Shown here piece by piece: positions 8,675 to 15,486 of a stretch of DNA of 15,486 bases. The notes beneath the pieces were generated by a model, which did not search any database, was not told the origin of the DNA, and worked only from the letters and a program-made list of their open reading frames with translations. The DNA is from Nocardioidaceae bacterium (lineage in GTDB: Bacteria; Actinomycetota; Actinomycetes; Propionibacteriales; Nocardioidaceae), in the NCBI GenBank assembly GCA_013696015.1, contig JACCZI010000300.1:1-15486 (forward strand), in the 5' to 3' direction. The translations under genes were made by a program, and so were the position numbers. Numbering within the stretch: position 1 is the first letter of the stretch; every line of letters begins with the position of its first letter.

Positions 8675-9388
8675 TCACTCGTCACGGGCGACGTCTTCGG
8701 CGATGACGCGCTCCCGCTCAGGCGCCGCGTTGTAGCGCTCGTCGCGACCGCGCGACCGCGCCCGCAGCAGCTCGACGCCGATCGGCACGAACGACACGAG
8801 CACGATCGCGAGCAGCATGACCTCGATGTGCTCGCGCACGAAGGCGATCTGGCCGAGGTAGTAGCCGAGCACGGTCACGCCGGCGCCCCACAGCACCCCG
8901 CCGATCGCGGTGTACGTCATGAACCGCCGGAAGGGCATCCGACCCACGCCGGCGAGCACCGTGATGAACGTACGCACGATAGGGACGAAGCGGCCCAGGA
9001 CGATGGCCCGGTTGCCGTACCGGTCGAAGAACGCGAACGTCTTGTCGACGTACTCCTGCTTGAACAAGCGCGAGTCGGGCCGGTTGAAGAACGCCGGTCC
9101 GGCCCGGAGGCCGATCCCATAGCCCGCAGCGTTTCCAGCGACCGCAGCCGCGCAGATGATCACGCAGACCAGCCACAGCGGTTGGTCGATATAGCCCCGA
9201 GCGACGAACAGCCCTGCCGTGAACAGCAACGAGTCGCCGGGCAGGAAGAAGCCGATCAGAAGCCCGCACTCGGCGAAGACGATCAGCGCGATCCCGACGA
9301 CGGCGTAGGCACCGAAGCCGTTGATGAGCTGTTCAGGGTCCAACCAGCTCGGCAGGACCGACGCCTTCGCCGCAGCGGACACGAGCAC
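8675..9388 (-). CDS. DedA-family (SNARE-associated / VTT domain) membrane protein
   Basis: DedA proteins are integral inner-membrane proteins; some members recycle undecaprenyl phosphate carrier lipid across the membrane, and others affect membrane-potential homeostasis. The 237-aa product has the family blocks in order: the first re-entrant region FAECGLLIGFFLPGDSLLF (about 38-56), and the second, GRFVPIVRTFITVLAGVGRM (about 132-151), with the conserved arginines. Two to three hydrophobic helices follow, then a short basic/acidic cytoplasmic tail. The start is GTG at 9388 or GTG at 9382; a GGAG lies about 12 bases upstream of the first. It is divergent from the methyltransferase gene with only 32 bases between them, so promoters must overlap or lie inside the genes. 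The specific lipid substrate cannot be read from sequence. Confidence 0.9.
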   Translation of the reverse strand: MLVSAAAKASVLPSWLDPEQLINGFGAYAVVGIALIVFAECGLLIGFFLPGDSLLFTAGLFVARGYIDQPLWLVCVIICAAAVAGNAAGYGIGLRAGPAFFNRPDSRLFKQEYVDKTFAFFDRYGNRAIVLGRFVPIVRTFITVLAGVGRMPFRRFMTYTAIGGVLWGAGVTVLGYYLGQIAFVREHIEVMLLAIVLVSFVPIGVELLRARSRGRDERYNAAPERERVIAEDVARDE

Positions 9389-9420
9389 GCATCGAGCGTA
9401 CTCCGCCTCGCTTACGATCG

Positions 9421-10050
9421 ATGGCCATGAGCCGAACGGCAGGCGTCGGTTCGGGGCCGTGGCCAGGGCGCTGGCCGCAGGACGAACGCTACGACCCCGA
9501 ACTGCTGCGTGACGGAGACACCCGCAACGTCGCCGATCGCTACCGGTACTGGCGGATGGACGCGATCGTGGCCGACCTGGACCGCCGCCGCCACCCTTTC
9601 CATGTCGCGATCGAGAACTGGCAGCACGACCTCAACATCGGCTCGATCGTGCGGACCGCCAATGCCTTTTTGGCGGCCGAGGTCCACGTGATCGGTCGAC
9701 GTCGCTGGAACCGCCGAGGCGCGATGGTGACCGACCGCTACCAGCACGTACGCCACCACGGTGACGTTGATGCGCTGGCGGCGTGGGCCGCGTCGATGTC
9801 GCTGCCCGTCCTCGGCATCGACAACCTCCCGGGATCCCAGCCACTGGAACGGGTGGCGCTGCCGCGGGCCTGTCTGCTGCTCTTCGGGCAGGAGGGCCCG
9901 GGGCTGTCCCAGGACGCGCAGGCAGCCTGCGCGGCCACACTGTCGATCGCGCAGTACGGCTCGACCCGCTCGATCAACGCCGCCGCGGCCGCCGCGGTCG
10001 CCATGCACACCTGGGTGCGCCAGCACGCCGACCCTCCCCTGGCTGACTAG
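9421..10050 (+). CDS. SpoU/TrmH-family RNA 2'-O-ribose methyltransferase
   Basis: A SPOUT-fold enzyme that transfers a methyl group from S-adenosylmethionine to a ribose 2'-OH in tRNA or rRNA. The three family motifs are present: motif 1 NWQHDLNIGSIVRTAN (66-81) with the catalytic Arg78, motif 2 FGQEGPGLS (155-163), and motif 3 IAQYGSTRSINAA (176-188), which builds the trefoil knot. At 209 aa it is a compact, near catalytic-domain-only form with about 55 extra N-terminal residues. The RNA target cannot be assigned. The start is ATG 9421 or ATG 9427; neither has a good Shine-Dalgarno, so the mRNA may be close to leaderless. The stop is 9 bases before the flavoenzyme ATG, suggesting co-transcription. 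Confidence 0.92.
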   Translation: MAMSRTAGVGSGPWPGRWPQDERYDPELLRDGDTRNVADRYRYWRMDAIVADLDRRRHPFHVAIENWQHDLNIGSIVRTANAFLAAEVHVIGRRRWNRRGAMVTDRYQHVRHHGDVDALAAWAASMSLPVLGIDNLPGSQPLERVALPRACLLLFGQEGPGLSQDAQAACAATLSIAQYGSTRSINAAAAAAVAMHTWVRQHADPPLAD

Positions 10051-10059
10051 GGTCGGCCA

Positions 10060-11418
10060 ATGACCGAGCGACTCGTGGTGATCGGCGGCGACGCGGCCGG
10101 CATGAGCGCCGCCTCGGTCGCCAAGCGGACCGCCGGCGACGCGATCGAGGTCGTCGTGATCGAGCGCACCCACGACGTGTCCTACTCCGCGTGCGGCATC
10201 CCGTACTGGATCTCCGGCGACGTCTCCGGCGCGGACAAGCTGGTCGCCCGCACGGCGGCCGAGCACCGGCGCAACGGCATCGACGTGTGGCTGGGGACCG
10301 AGGCGACCGAGATCGACCCCGCTAAAGCTCGGGTCCGCACCCGCGGCGGGGACGGGTCCGGGCGCTGGTTGGGCTACGACACACTCCTCATCGCGACCGG
10401 GGCGGTCCCACGCCGCCCGCCGCTGCCCGGGATCGACGCGCCGGGCATCCACGGCGTGCAGACCCTCGCCGACGGGCACGCCCTGATGGCTTGGTTGGAG
10501 GACGAGCGGCCGCGCTGCGCCGTCGTCGTCGGCGCCGGCTACATCGGCATCGAGATGGCCGAGGCGTGCCTGCAGCGGGGCCTGACGGTCACGGTCGTCG
10601 ACACCGCCCCCGAGCCGATGACCACGCTCGACCCTGCTTTGGGGCGCCTGGTCCGAGAGGCCATGCACAAGATGGGCATCACGGTGCTGAGCGGATCGTC
10701 GGTGCAGGGGTTCGAAACGGGTTCGAACGGGCGGGTACGCGCCGTCCGGACCGACAACGGCGTCCTGCCCGCCGACCTTGTCGTGCTCGGCCTCGGTGTG
10801 CGCCCGCTGACCGACCTCGCCGCTGCCAGCGGGCTCGAGCTGGGAAAGACCGGCGGCCTGCGTACGGACGCCGCGATGAGGCTGCCCGGCTACCCTCAGG
10901 TCTACGCGGCAGGCGACTGCGTGGAGTCCTGGGACCGGGTCAGCGCCTCGTGGGTCCACGTCCCGTTGGGGACCCACGCCAACAAGCAGGGCCGGGTGGC
11001 CGGACTCAACATCGCAGGCGTCGAGTCGACCTTCCCCGGCATCGTACGGACGGCCGTGAGCAAGGTGTGTGACCTCGAGATCGCGCGGACCGGGCTGCGT
11101 GAGTCCGACGCCCGTGAGCTCGGCCGCGACGTCGCGGTGGCAACGATCGAGACGACAACTCGGGCCGGCTACTTCCCGGGGGCGCAGCCGATGACGGTGC
11201 GGATGCTCGCCGACCGGTCCAACCGCCGGCTGCTCGGTGCGCAGATCGTCGGCCGGGAGGGCGCGGCGATCCGGATCGACGTCTGCGCGCTGGCGCTGTG
11301 GACGCAGCTCAGCGTCGACGATCTGGTGATGACCGACCTGTCGTACGCGCCACCGTTCTCCTCGGTGTGGGACCCGGTGCAGGTCGCCGCCCGAGCCGTC
11401 GTGTCCGAGCTGACCTAA
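10060..11418 (+). CDS. FAD/NAD(P)-dependent disulfide oxidoreductase, CoA-disulfide reductase-like
   Basis: A flavoenzyme of the single-cysteine group (CoA-disulfide reductase, NADH oxidase/peroxidase, persulfide reductase). It has an N-terminal FAD dinucleotide motif, VVIGGDAAGMSAA (about 6-18). The redox cysteine is Cys45, in SYSACGIPY, which is the CoADR-type context. The NAD(P) motif GAGYIGIE is at 158-165 and the second FAD motif YAAGDC at 282-287. The C-terminal dimerisation domain has the LSYAPPFSSVWDP segment that supplies the partner-subunit tyrosine in CoADR. Length is 452 aa, normal. It probably keeps CoA or another low-molecular-weight thiol reduced in the cytoplasm; substrate is an inference. 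ATG 10060 lies 9 bases after the methyltransferase stop, with AGGG overlapping that stop. A cobalamin riboswitch starts 2 bases after its own stop codon. Confidence 0.9.
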   Translation: MTERLVVIGGDAAGMSAASVAKRTAGDAIEVVVIERTHDVSYSACGIPYWISGDVSGADKLVARTAAEHRRNGIDVWLGTEATEIDPAKARVRTRGGDGSGRWLGYDTLLIATGAVPRRPPLPGIDAPGIHGVQTLADGHALMAWLEDERPRCAVVVGAGYIGIEMAEACLQRGLTVTVVDTAPEPMTTLDPALGRLVREAMHKMGITVLSGSSVQGFETGSNGRVRAVRTDNGVLPADLVVLGLGVRPLTDLAAASGLELGKTGGLRTDAAMRLPGYPQVYAAGDCVESWDRVSASWVHVPLGTHANKQGRVAGLNIAGVESTFPGIVRTAVSKVCDLEIARTGLRESDARELGRDVAVATIETTTRAGYFPGAQPMTVRMLADRSNRRLLGAQIVGREGAAIRIDVCALALWTQLSVDDLVMTDLSYAPPFSSVWDPVQVAARAVVSELT

Positions 11419-11420
11419 GG

Positions 11421-11538
11421 GTGCGGTAGGTTCCCCAGCACAACTGCACAAGTCTCCGCGTGGGGGAAGCCGGTCGAAGTCCGGCACTGACCCGCAGCCG
11501 TAGGCGGTGCTCCGCACCGTGAGTCGGAATGCCCGCAC
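11421..11538 (+). promoter_or_regulatory. Cobalamin (vitamin B12) riboswitch aptamer
   Basis: The conserved core is plain: AGGTTCC near 11428, GGGAAGCCGG at 11464-11473, TCCGGCACTGACCCGCAG at 11480-11497, and GAGTCGGAATGCC from 11521. P1 closes with GTGCGG (11421-11426) against CCGCAC (11533-11538). GCCGG/CCGGC (11469-11473 with 11481-11485) and CGGTGC/GCACCG (11505-11510 with 11514-11519) form internal stems. Cobalamin binding usually shuts off the downstream gene, so the following B12-uptake operon should be on when cobalamin is scarce. The aptamer is on the short side for the class. Confidence 0.93.
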
Positions 11539-11600
11539 GGGGACGAGCGGCTCCACAACTGTCGAGGTCTGCAGGGGAGCCTGGACCTCCGTCGTATCGA

Positions 11601-11645
11601 CGGGTGCCCGTGGCCGTCCTCGGACCGCTCACCGAAAGGCACCCG
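11601..11645 (+). promoter_or_regulatory. Probable riboswitch expression platform: hairpin masking the ribosome-binding site
   Basis: CGGGTGCC (11601-11608) is the exact complement of GGCACCCG (11638-11645). The right arm begins in the GG of the GAAAGG Shine-Dalgarno (11634-11639) and covers the spacer to the ATG at 11649. No poly-T follows, so control by translation rather than by termination is inferred, as is common in actinomycetes. Confidence 0.6.
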
Positions 11646-11648
11646 CCC

Positions 11649-12764
11649 ATGATCGTGCTGCGCCGCAGCGCTCTGTTGCTCACCGCCAGCCTGGCTTTCT
11701 CGACCCCGTTCGTTCTCACCTCTACCGCCGCCTCACCGGCCCGTTCAGCACCGGACGTACGGGGGCCGGACAAGGCCGCTTCAGCCGCCGACTGGCTGGC
11801 CGGCGAGCTGGTCCATAACAGGATGCCGTCGTCCTTCCAGGGCGCTACCGACTGGGGTCTGACGATCGACACCCTGTTCGCGCTGACGGCGGAGGACCCC
11901 ACGTCCGGCCGCGTTCCCAAGATCGCGAGAGTGCTCGCCCGGCACGTCAACGACTACACGGACTTCCAGGGTGCCCGGTCCGCCGGTGCGAGCGCCAAGC
12001 TGCTCGTCGCGGCCAAGGTGGCCGGCCGGGGGGTCCGCGACTTCGGTGGTGTCGACCTGCGAAGCCGCGTGCTACGGCTCGTCGGGCGACGCGGTGCCGG
12101 CTTCGAGCGTGGCCGGCTGCGCGACACCGGTGGCACCGACTTCAGCAACACGATCGGCCAGTCGTTCGGCGTCGTGGGGCTCTCCCGGACCGGCGGCGCG
12201 CCGGGGTCGACCGTCGACTTCCTGCTCGAGCAGCGCTGCAAGGCAGGCTGGTTCCGGCTTCTCGAGGAGTTGGACGAGGGCTGCCAGGCGGCGCAGGACG
12301 AGCCGGACACCGACGCCACGGCGTACGCCCTGCAGGCCCTGGTGAGCGCCCGCTCCCACGGCACCGATCTCCCGTCAGGCGCGATCCGCCGGACCACGCG
12401 GTGGTTGCTGTCCGCGCAGCAGCACAACGGTGCCTTCGGCGGCGGCTCCAGCACCGAGGCGGCGAACGCCAACAGCACCGGCCTTGCTGCGCAGGCGCTG
12501 GCCGCGCTCGACCATCGCCGCGCTGCGGCGAAGGCGGCGGCGTGGGTGGCCGACCTGCAGCTGACCCGCGGTCGCGTGGCGGGCACGCCGGCGAGGGACG
12601 AGGTCGGGACGATCGGATACGACAAGGCGGCCGTGCGATCGGCGCTCCGCGACGGGATCGCGGGGGGCAATGCAGCCCGCGACCAGTGGCGGCGCTCCAC
12701 CGCCCAGGGGATCTTCGCCTTTGTGCCGAAGCCGCTGACCGTCTTGCGAGCGTCCGCGTCGTGA
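11649..12764 (+). CDS. Secreted alpha/alpha-barrel protein (prenyltransferase/terpene-cyclase-like), likely corrinoid-binding
   Basis: The 371-aa product starts MIVLRRSALLLTASLAFSTPFVL, a Sec signal peptide, so it is exported. The mature part is made of helical-hairpin repeats of the squalene-cyclase/prenyltransferase type: AADWLAGELV, GATDWGLTIDTLFAL, DATAYALQALVSA, RWLLSAQQHNGAFGG and NANSTGLAAQALAAL. The same alpha6/alpha6 fold forms the cobalamin-binding alpha domain of animal intrinsic factor and transcobalamin. I infer that it helps bind B12 or another corrinoid outside the cell, because it is the first gene under the cobalamin riboswitch and heads an ECF operon; I see no cyclase active-site acid motif. 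The ATG at 11649 is chosen over the frame open from 11529, which overlaps the aptamer; GAAAGG lies 9 bases upstream. Its stop overlaps the next start (GTGA). Confidence 0.82.
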   Translation: MIVLRRSALLLTASLAFSTPFVLTSTAASPARSAPDVRGPDKAASAADWLAGELVHNRMPSSFQGATDWGLTIDTLFALTAEDPTSGRVPKIARVLARHVNDYTDFQGARSAGASAKLLVAAKVAGRGVRDFGGVDLRSRVLRLVGRRGAGFERGRLRDTGGTDFSNTIGQSFGVVGLSRTGGAPGSTVDFLLEQRCKAGWFRLLEELDEGCQAAQDEPDTDATAYALQALVSARSHGTDLPSGAIRRTTRWLLSAQQHNGAFGGGSSTEAANANSTGLAAQALAALDHRRAAAKAAAWVADLQLTRGRVAGTPARDEVGTIGYDKAAVRSALRDGIAGGNAARDQWRRSTAQGIFAFVPKPLTVLRASAS

Positions 12765-13723
12765 GGCTCGGCGCCAGCGCCGGGCGCCTGCTTGCCGGGT
12801 CGCTGCTGGTGGTCGGCCCGCTGGTCTCGGTGGTTCCCGCAGCCGCCGCCCCGCCGAGCTCACCCGGGGAATGCCCGGACTCGGCGGGCGTCACCATCGT
12901 CGTCGACTTCTCCGACCTCGACGGTGACGTCGTGGTGCGGTGCGTGACCGGACCTGTGGCCGACATGACGGGGCTGGAGGCGCTGCGCGCCGCGGGCTTC
13001 ACCGTGGTGGGGACCAGCAGGTGGGGCGATGCCTTCGTCTGCCGGATCCAGGGACGGCCGGCGCCCGACGAGGTGCTGTCGTTCGACGGTGACGACGACT
13101 ACCGCGAGCGGTGCCAGGACACCCCACCTCCCCAGGCGTACTGGGGCTACTGGTACGCCGCGAACGAGAGGTCGTGGCGCTACAGCAGCGAGTCAGCGGC
13201 GACGCGCCCCGTGGTCGAGGGCGGTTTCGAAGGGTGGGCATTCTCGCTGGACGACGCCGGCGCCGAGTCGGGTCCGGCCTACCAACCGAACCGCCCCGAC
13301 CCGCCGACAACAACAGCGACAGCGACACCGACGCCGACGCCGACACCCGAACCGCCGCCCTCGTCGCGGGTGTCACCCCGGACCACTACCCCGACCCCGA
13401 CACCATCGACTCCACCACCACCGCAGACGGCCCCAACAGCGACAACGGCTCCTTCGCCGGAACCAGGCGTGTCGGCTGGCGGTCAGCACGAACGTAACCG
13501 CCAGGATCGGCCGGGGGCCCGCAACCGGGGCCGGCAGACACCCGGGTCGCGGGACGGCGCTGTTGCCCGGGACCAGGTAGTCGTGACCGGAGACGTGCCA
13601 CAGGCCGAGGCAGCGACCTCGGCCGGCATCCCGGCCGGCACGCTGGCTGCTGCCGCACTGCTGGGCGGGCTCGGCCTGACCGCTGGTGGGATCACCTGGT
13701 GGCGCCGCCGCAGCCAGCCATGA
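12761..13723 (+). CDS. Surface-anchored protein with DUF4430/SCO2322-like domain, Pro/Thr stalk and C-terminal membrane anchor
   Basis: This 320-aa protein has a signal peptide (about 1-30, ending PAAAA) and an extracellular domain at about 36-175. Its motifs include GVTIVVDFSDLDG, GLEALRAAGFTVV, GDAFVCRIQGRP, YWGYWY (127-132) and SWRYSS, and it contains several cysteines. A low-complexity Pro/Thr stalk (about 178-232) follows, then a polar basic linker and a single C-terminal transmembrane helix (about 289-314) with the stop-transfer tail RRRSQP. There is no LPXTG. The domain plan matches DUF4430-type beta domains, the counterpart of the transcobalamin beta domain, and the family I know as SCO2322, found beside ECF transporter genes in Streptomyces; this is from memory. 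I infer that it pairs with the preceding secreted barrel to cap a corrinoid. The GTG at 12761 overlaps the previous stop by four bases. Confidence 0.75.
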   Translation: MRLGASAGRLLAGSLLVVGPLVSVVPAAAAPPSSPGECPDSAGVTIVVDFSDLDGDVVVRCVTGPVADMTGLEALRAAGFTVVGTSRWGDAFVCRIQGRPAPDEVLSFDGDDDYRERCQDTPPPQAYWGYWYAANERSWRYSSESAATRPVVEGGFEGWAFSLDDAGAESGPAYQPNRPDPPTTTATATPTPTPTPEPPPSSRVSPRTTTPTPTPSTPPPPQTAPTATTAPSPEPGVSAGGQHERNRQDRPGARNRGRQTPGSRDGAVARDQVVVTGDVPQAEAATSAGIPAGTLAAAALLGGLGLTAGGITWWRRRSQP

Positions 13724-14859
13724 TGACCGATACCCGGCCTCCTCGGCTGTCCCGGTCACTGCACCCGATGGCCTGGTGGCTCTGGGCACTGGGCCTTGCC
13801 ACGGCGGCGAGCCGTACCTCCGACCCGCTCCTGCTCGGCCTGGTGATCGCAGTCTGCGCCTGCGTGGTGGCGGCGCGACGAGGCGATGCCCCGTGGGCAC
13901 TCGCGTTCCGGTACTACCTGATCGCGGGTGCGCTGGTCGTTGTGCTGCGAGTGCTGGCCCGCATCGTGTTCGGCACCGGGCCGGGCACCGTGGTGCTGCT
14001 CGATCTGCCGCAGGTCCCGCTGCCCGACTGGACGTCGGGGGTCACGCTGCTCGGACCCGTGAGCGCCGACGCCGTGCTGGGGGGGCTTTATGACGGACTG
14101 CGACTGGCGACGATGCTGGTGTGTGTCGGCGCGGCCAACGCGCTGGCGAACCCCAAGCGGCTGCTGAAGTCGATGCCGCCCGCCCTGCACGAGGTGGCGA
14201 CGGCGGTGGTGGTGGCGTTGTCGGTGCTGCCCCAGCTCGCCGAGAGTGTGCTGCGGGTGCGTCGAGCCCGAGAGCTGCGCGGGCCGCACCGTGGTCGCCG
14301 GGCGCTGCTGCGCTCGGTCGTGGTCCCGGTGCTCGAGGACGCCCTGGATCGCTCGCTGCTGCTGGCGGCGTCGATGGACGCCAGGGGGTACGGCCGCTCC
14401 GGCGACCGCACCGCAGCCGGGCGGTGGGTGGCCAGCGGACTCATGCTGCTCGGCCTGGTCGGGGTCGCCGCCGGGGTGTACGGAGTCCTCGACGCCAGCA
14501 CACCGACGGTGCTGCGCGGACCGGCGTTGCTGGTCGGCGTGCTGGCCGCCGTCGGCGGCTTCACGCTCGCCGGTCGCGCGGTGCGGCGCACCACCTATCA
14601 GCCCGACCGGTGGCGTCCCGCCGAGCTGGTGACGGTACTCGCCGGTATCGTCCCCGCCGCCACCCTCGTGCTGTTGTCGGCTCGGGGCATGCCGGCCCTG
14701 GTGCCGGACGTGTCACCGCCGAGCTGGCCCACCGCACCTCTGCTGCCGGTGGCGGTGATCCTGGTGGCCCTGCTGCCGGCGGTCCTCGCTCCGCCACCGC
14801 TGCGGTCGACACCACCCGCCCGGAACCCGGCCGCCACGTTGCGGGGGGCGACGACATGA
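13720..14859 (+). CDS. ecfT: ECF transporter transmembrane subunit EcfT (CbiQ family)
   Basis: EcfT is the membrane scaffold that couples the ATPases to the substrate-binding S component in energy-coupling-factor importers. The 379-aa product has an N-terminal helix bundle (LHPMAWWLWALGLATAA onward). The two coupling-helix motifs that contact the ATPases are A-R-x-x-x-G at 183-188 (ARELRG) and MDARGYG at 219-225. Extra hydrophobic helices follow, so it is longer than the usual 250-280 aa and is of the extended actinobacterial type. ATG 13720 overlaps the previous stop (ATGA), and the gene's own stop overlaps the next start in the same way. Riboswitch control suggests cobalamin as substrate; cobalt or a B12 precursor is possible. 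Confidence 0.9.
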   Translation: MMTDTRPPRLSRSLHPMAWWLWALGLATAASRTSDPLLLGLVIAVCACVVAARRGDAPWALAFRYYLIAGALVVVLRVLARIVFGTGPGTVVLLDLPQVPLPDWTSGVTLLGPVSADAVLGGLYDGLRLATMLVCVGAANALANPKRLLKSMPPALHEVATAVVVALSVLPQLAESVLRVRRARELRGPHRGRRALLRSVVVPVLEDALDRSLLLAASMDARGYGRSGDRTAAGRWVASGLMLLGLVGVAAGVYGVLDASTPTVLRGPALLVGVLAAVGGFTLAGRAVRRTTYQPDRWRPAELVTVLAGIVPAATLVLLSARGMPALVPDVSPPSWPTAPLLPVAVILVALLPAVLAPPPLRSTPPARNPAATLRGATT

Positions 14860-15486
14860 TCCGCTTCGCCCAGATGTCCTTTCGCTATCCCGGCTCGGCG
14901 GTCCCGGCGCTGCACGCGGTCGACCTCGAGGTGCCCGAGGGCGAGCTGGCGCTGGTCGCCGGCTCCACCGGAACCGGCAAGTCGACCCTGCTGCGCGCCG
15001 TCAACGGACTGGTACCGCACTTCACCGGCGGCCACCTCGACGGGCACGTCGTGGTGGCCGGGGTCGACACCCGCGACGCACCGCCGCGCGAGCTGGCTCA
15101 CCTGGTCGGCTACGTGGGACAGGACCCGGCCGCCGGGTTCGTCACCGACACGGTCGAGGAGGAGCTGGCGTACGCCATGGAGCAGCAGGCCGTGGCGCCC
15201 GCGACGATGCGCCGCCGGGTCGAGGAGATGCTTGACCTGATGGGCATCGCCGAACTGCGGCGGCGCCCGCTCCGAGCGCTCTCCGGCGGGCAGCAGCAAC
15301 GGGTGGCGATCGGGGCGGCGTTGGCGTTGAACCCACCGGTGCTGGTGCTCGACGAGCCGACGTCGGCCCTGGACCCGGCGGCGGCGGAGGACGCGTTGGC
15401 GGCGGTGCTGCGGCTGGTTCACGACCTCGGCCTGACCCTCGTGGTCGCCGAGCACCGGCTCGAGCGCATCGTGCACTACGCCGACC
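14856..15486 (+). CDS. ecfA: ECF transporter ATP-binding subunit EcfA (3' end missing)
   Basis: This is an ABC ATPase that powers the EcfT-linked importer at the inner face of the membrane. About 210 residues are visible, starting MIRFAQMSFRYPGSAVPAL. Walker A is GSTGTGKST (36-44). The Q-loop is GYVGQDPAAGFVTDTVEEEL, in the ECF style. The signature is LSGGQQQRVAIG, Walker B VLVLDEPTSALD, and the H-loop is in AEHRLERI, typical of ECF ATPases. No stop is reached at the window edge. In related actinobacteria two such ATPase domains are often fused in one protein, so a second half may follow; that cannot be seen here. ATG 14856 overlaps the ecfT stop by four bases. Confidence 0.93.
   Translation, partial: MIRFAQMSFRYPGSAVPALHAVDLEVPEGELALVAGSTGTGKSTLLRAVNGLVPHFTGGHLDGHVVVAGVDTRDAPPRELAHLVGYVGQDPAAGFVTDTVEEELAYAMEQQAVAPATMRRRVEEMLDLMGIAELRRRPLRALSGGQQQRVAIGAALALNPPVLVLDEPTSALDPAAAEDALAAVLRLVHDLGLTLVVAEHRLERIVHYAD

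Noticed and set aside
9412..11556. 714-aa open frame on the minus strand
   Set aside because: It runs antisense to the methyltransferase and flavoenzyme genes and through the riboswitch; its composition is typical of an antisense shadow, with no recognisable domain.
12401..12760. Longer N-terminus for the DUF4430-like protein
   Set aside because: The extra residues overlap the barrel gene in another frame and are Arg/Gly-rich; the signal peptide begins right at GTG 12761.
14598..15476. 292-aa minus-strand frame opposite ecfT and ecfA
   Set aside because: The plus strand carries complete ABC ATPase motifs here; the antisense frame is His/Arg/Gly-rich shadow.

Overview
This window is very GC-rich, densely coded chromosomal DNA from an actinomycete. 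The evidence is the HspR-type heat-shock regulator, the actinobacterial style of GrpE, DnaJ and ClpB, frequent GTG starts, and a cobalamin riboswitch feeding an ECF transporter operon. A Nocardioides-like (Propionibacteriales) host fits the protein style, but that placement is an inference. I see no tRNA or rRNA genes, CRISPR array, insertion sequence or phage gene. No stretch longer than about 235 bases lacks a gene.

Left part (1-6815), heat-shock block. The 3' end of grpE is followed by dnaJ and hspR in the order expected for a dnaK-grpE-dnaJ-hspR operon; dnaK would lie upstream of the window. A small lipoprotein gene follows. A secreted RTX-type calcium-binding-repeat protein is encoded on the opposite strand and is split by a one-base frameshift. 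Then comes clpB, with an HspR operator (HAIR) in front of it, so the repressor and one likely target lie about 2 kb apart. The ClpB reads glycine where the first Walker B motif should have aspartate.

Middle part (6835-11418), housekeeping and membrane genes. These are a proline/tyrosine-rich membrane protein that looks like an internal duplication of a four-helix module, pyrE, a convergent DedA-family gene separated from pyrE by strong palindromes, a SpoU/TrmH RNA methyltransferase, and a CoA-disulfide-reductase-like flavoenzyme.

Right part (11421-15486), vitamin B12 locus. A cobalamin riboswitch begins two bases after the flavoenzyme stop codon. It is followed by a hairpin that can mask the ribosome-binding site of the first gene. 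Four genes then run in one tightly overlapping operon: a secreted alpha/alpha-barrel (prenyltransferase/terpene-cyclase-like) protein, a secreted and C-terminally membrane-anchored protein with a DUF4430/SCO2322-like domain and a Pro/Thr stalk, an EcfT transmembrane subunit, and an EcfA ATPase that runs off the window. The two surface proteins resemble the alpha and beta domains of animal intrinsic factor/transcobalamin, encoded here as separate polypeptides. My reading is a surface B12 (or corrinoid) capture device feeding an ECF importer; the S component is not in view and may lie downstream. This is the most interesting system in the window.
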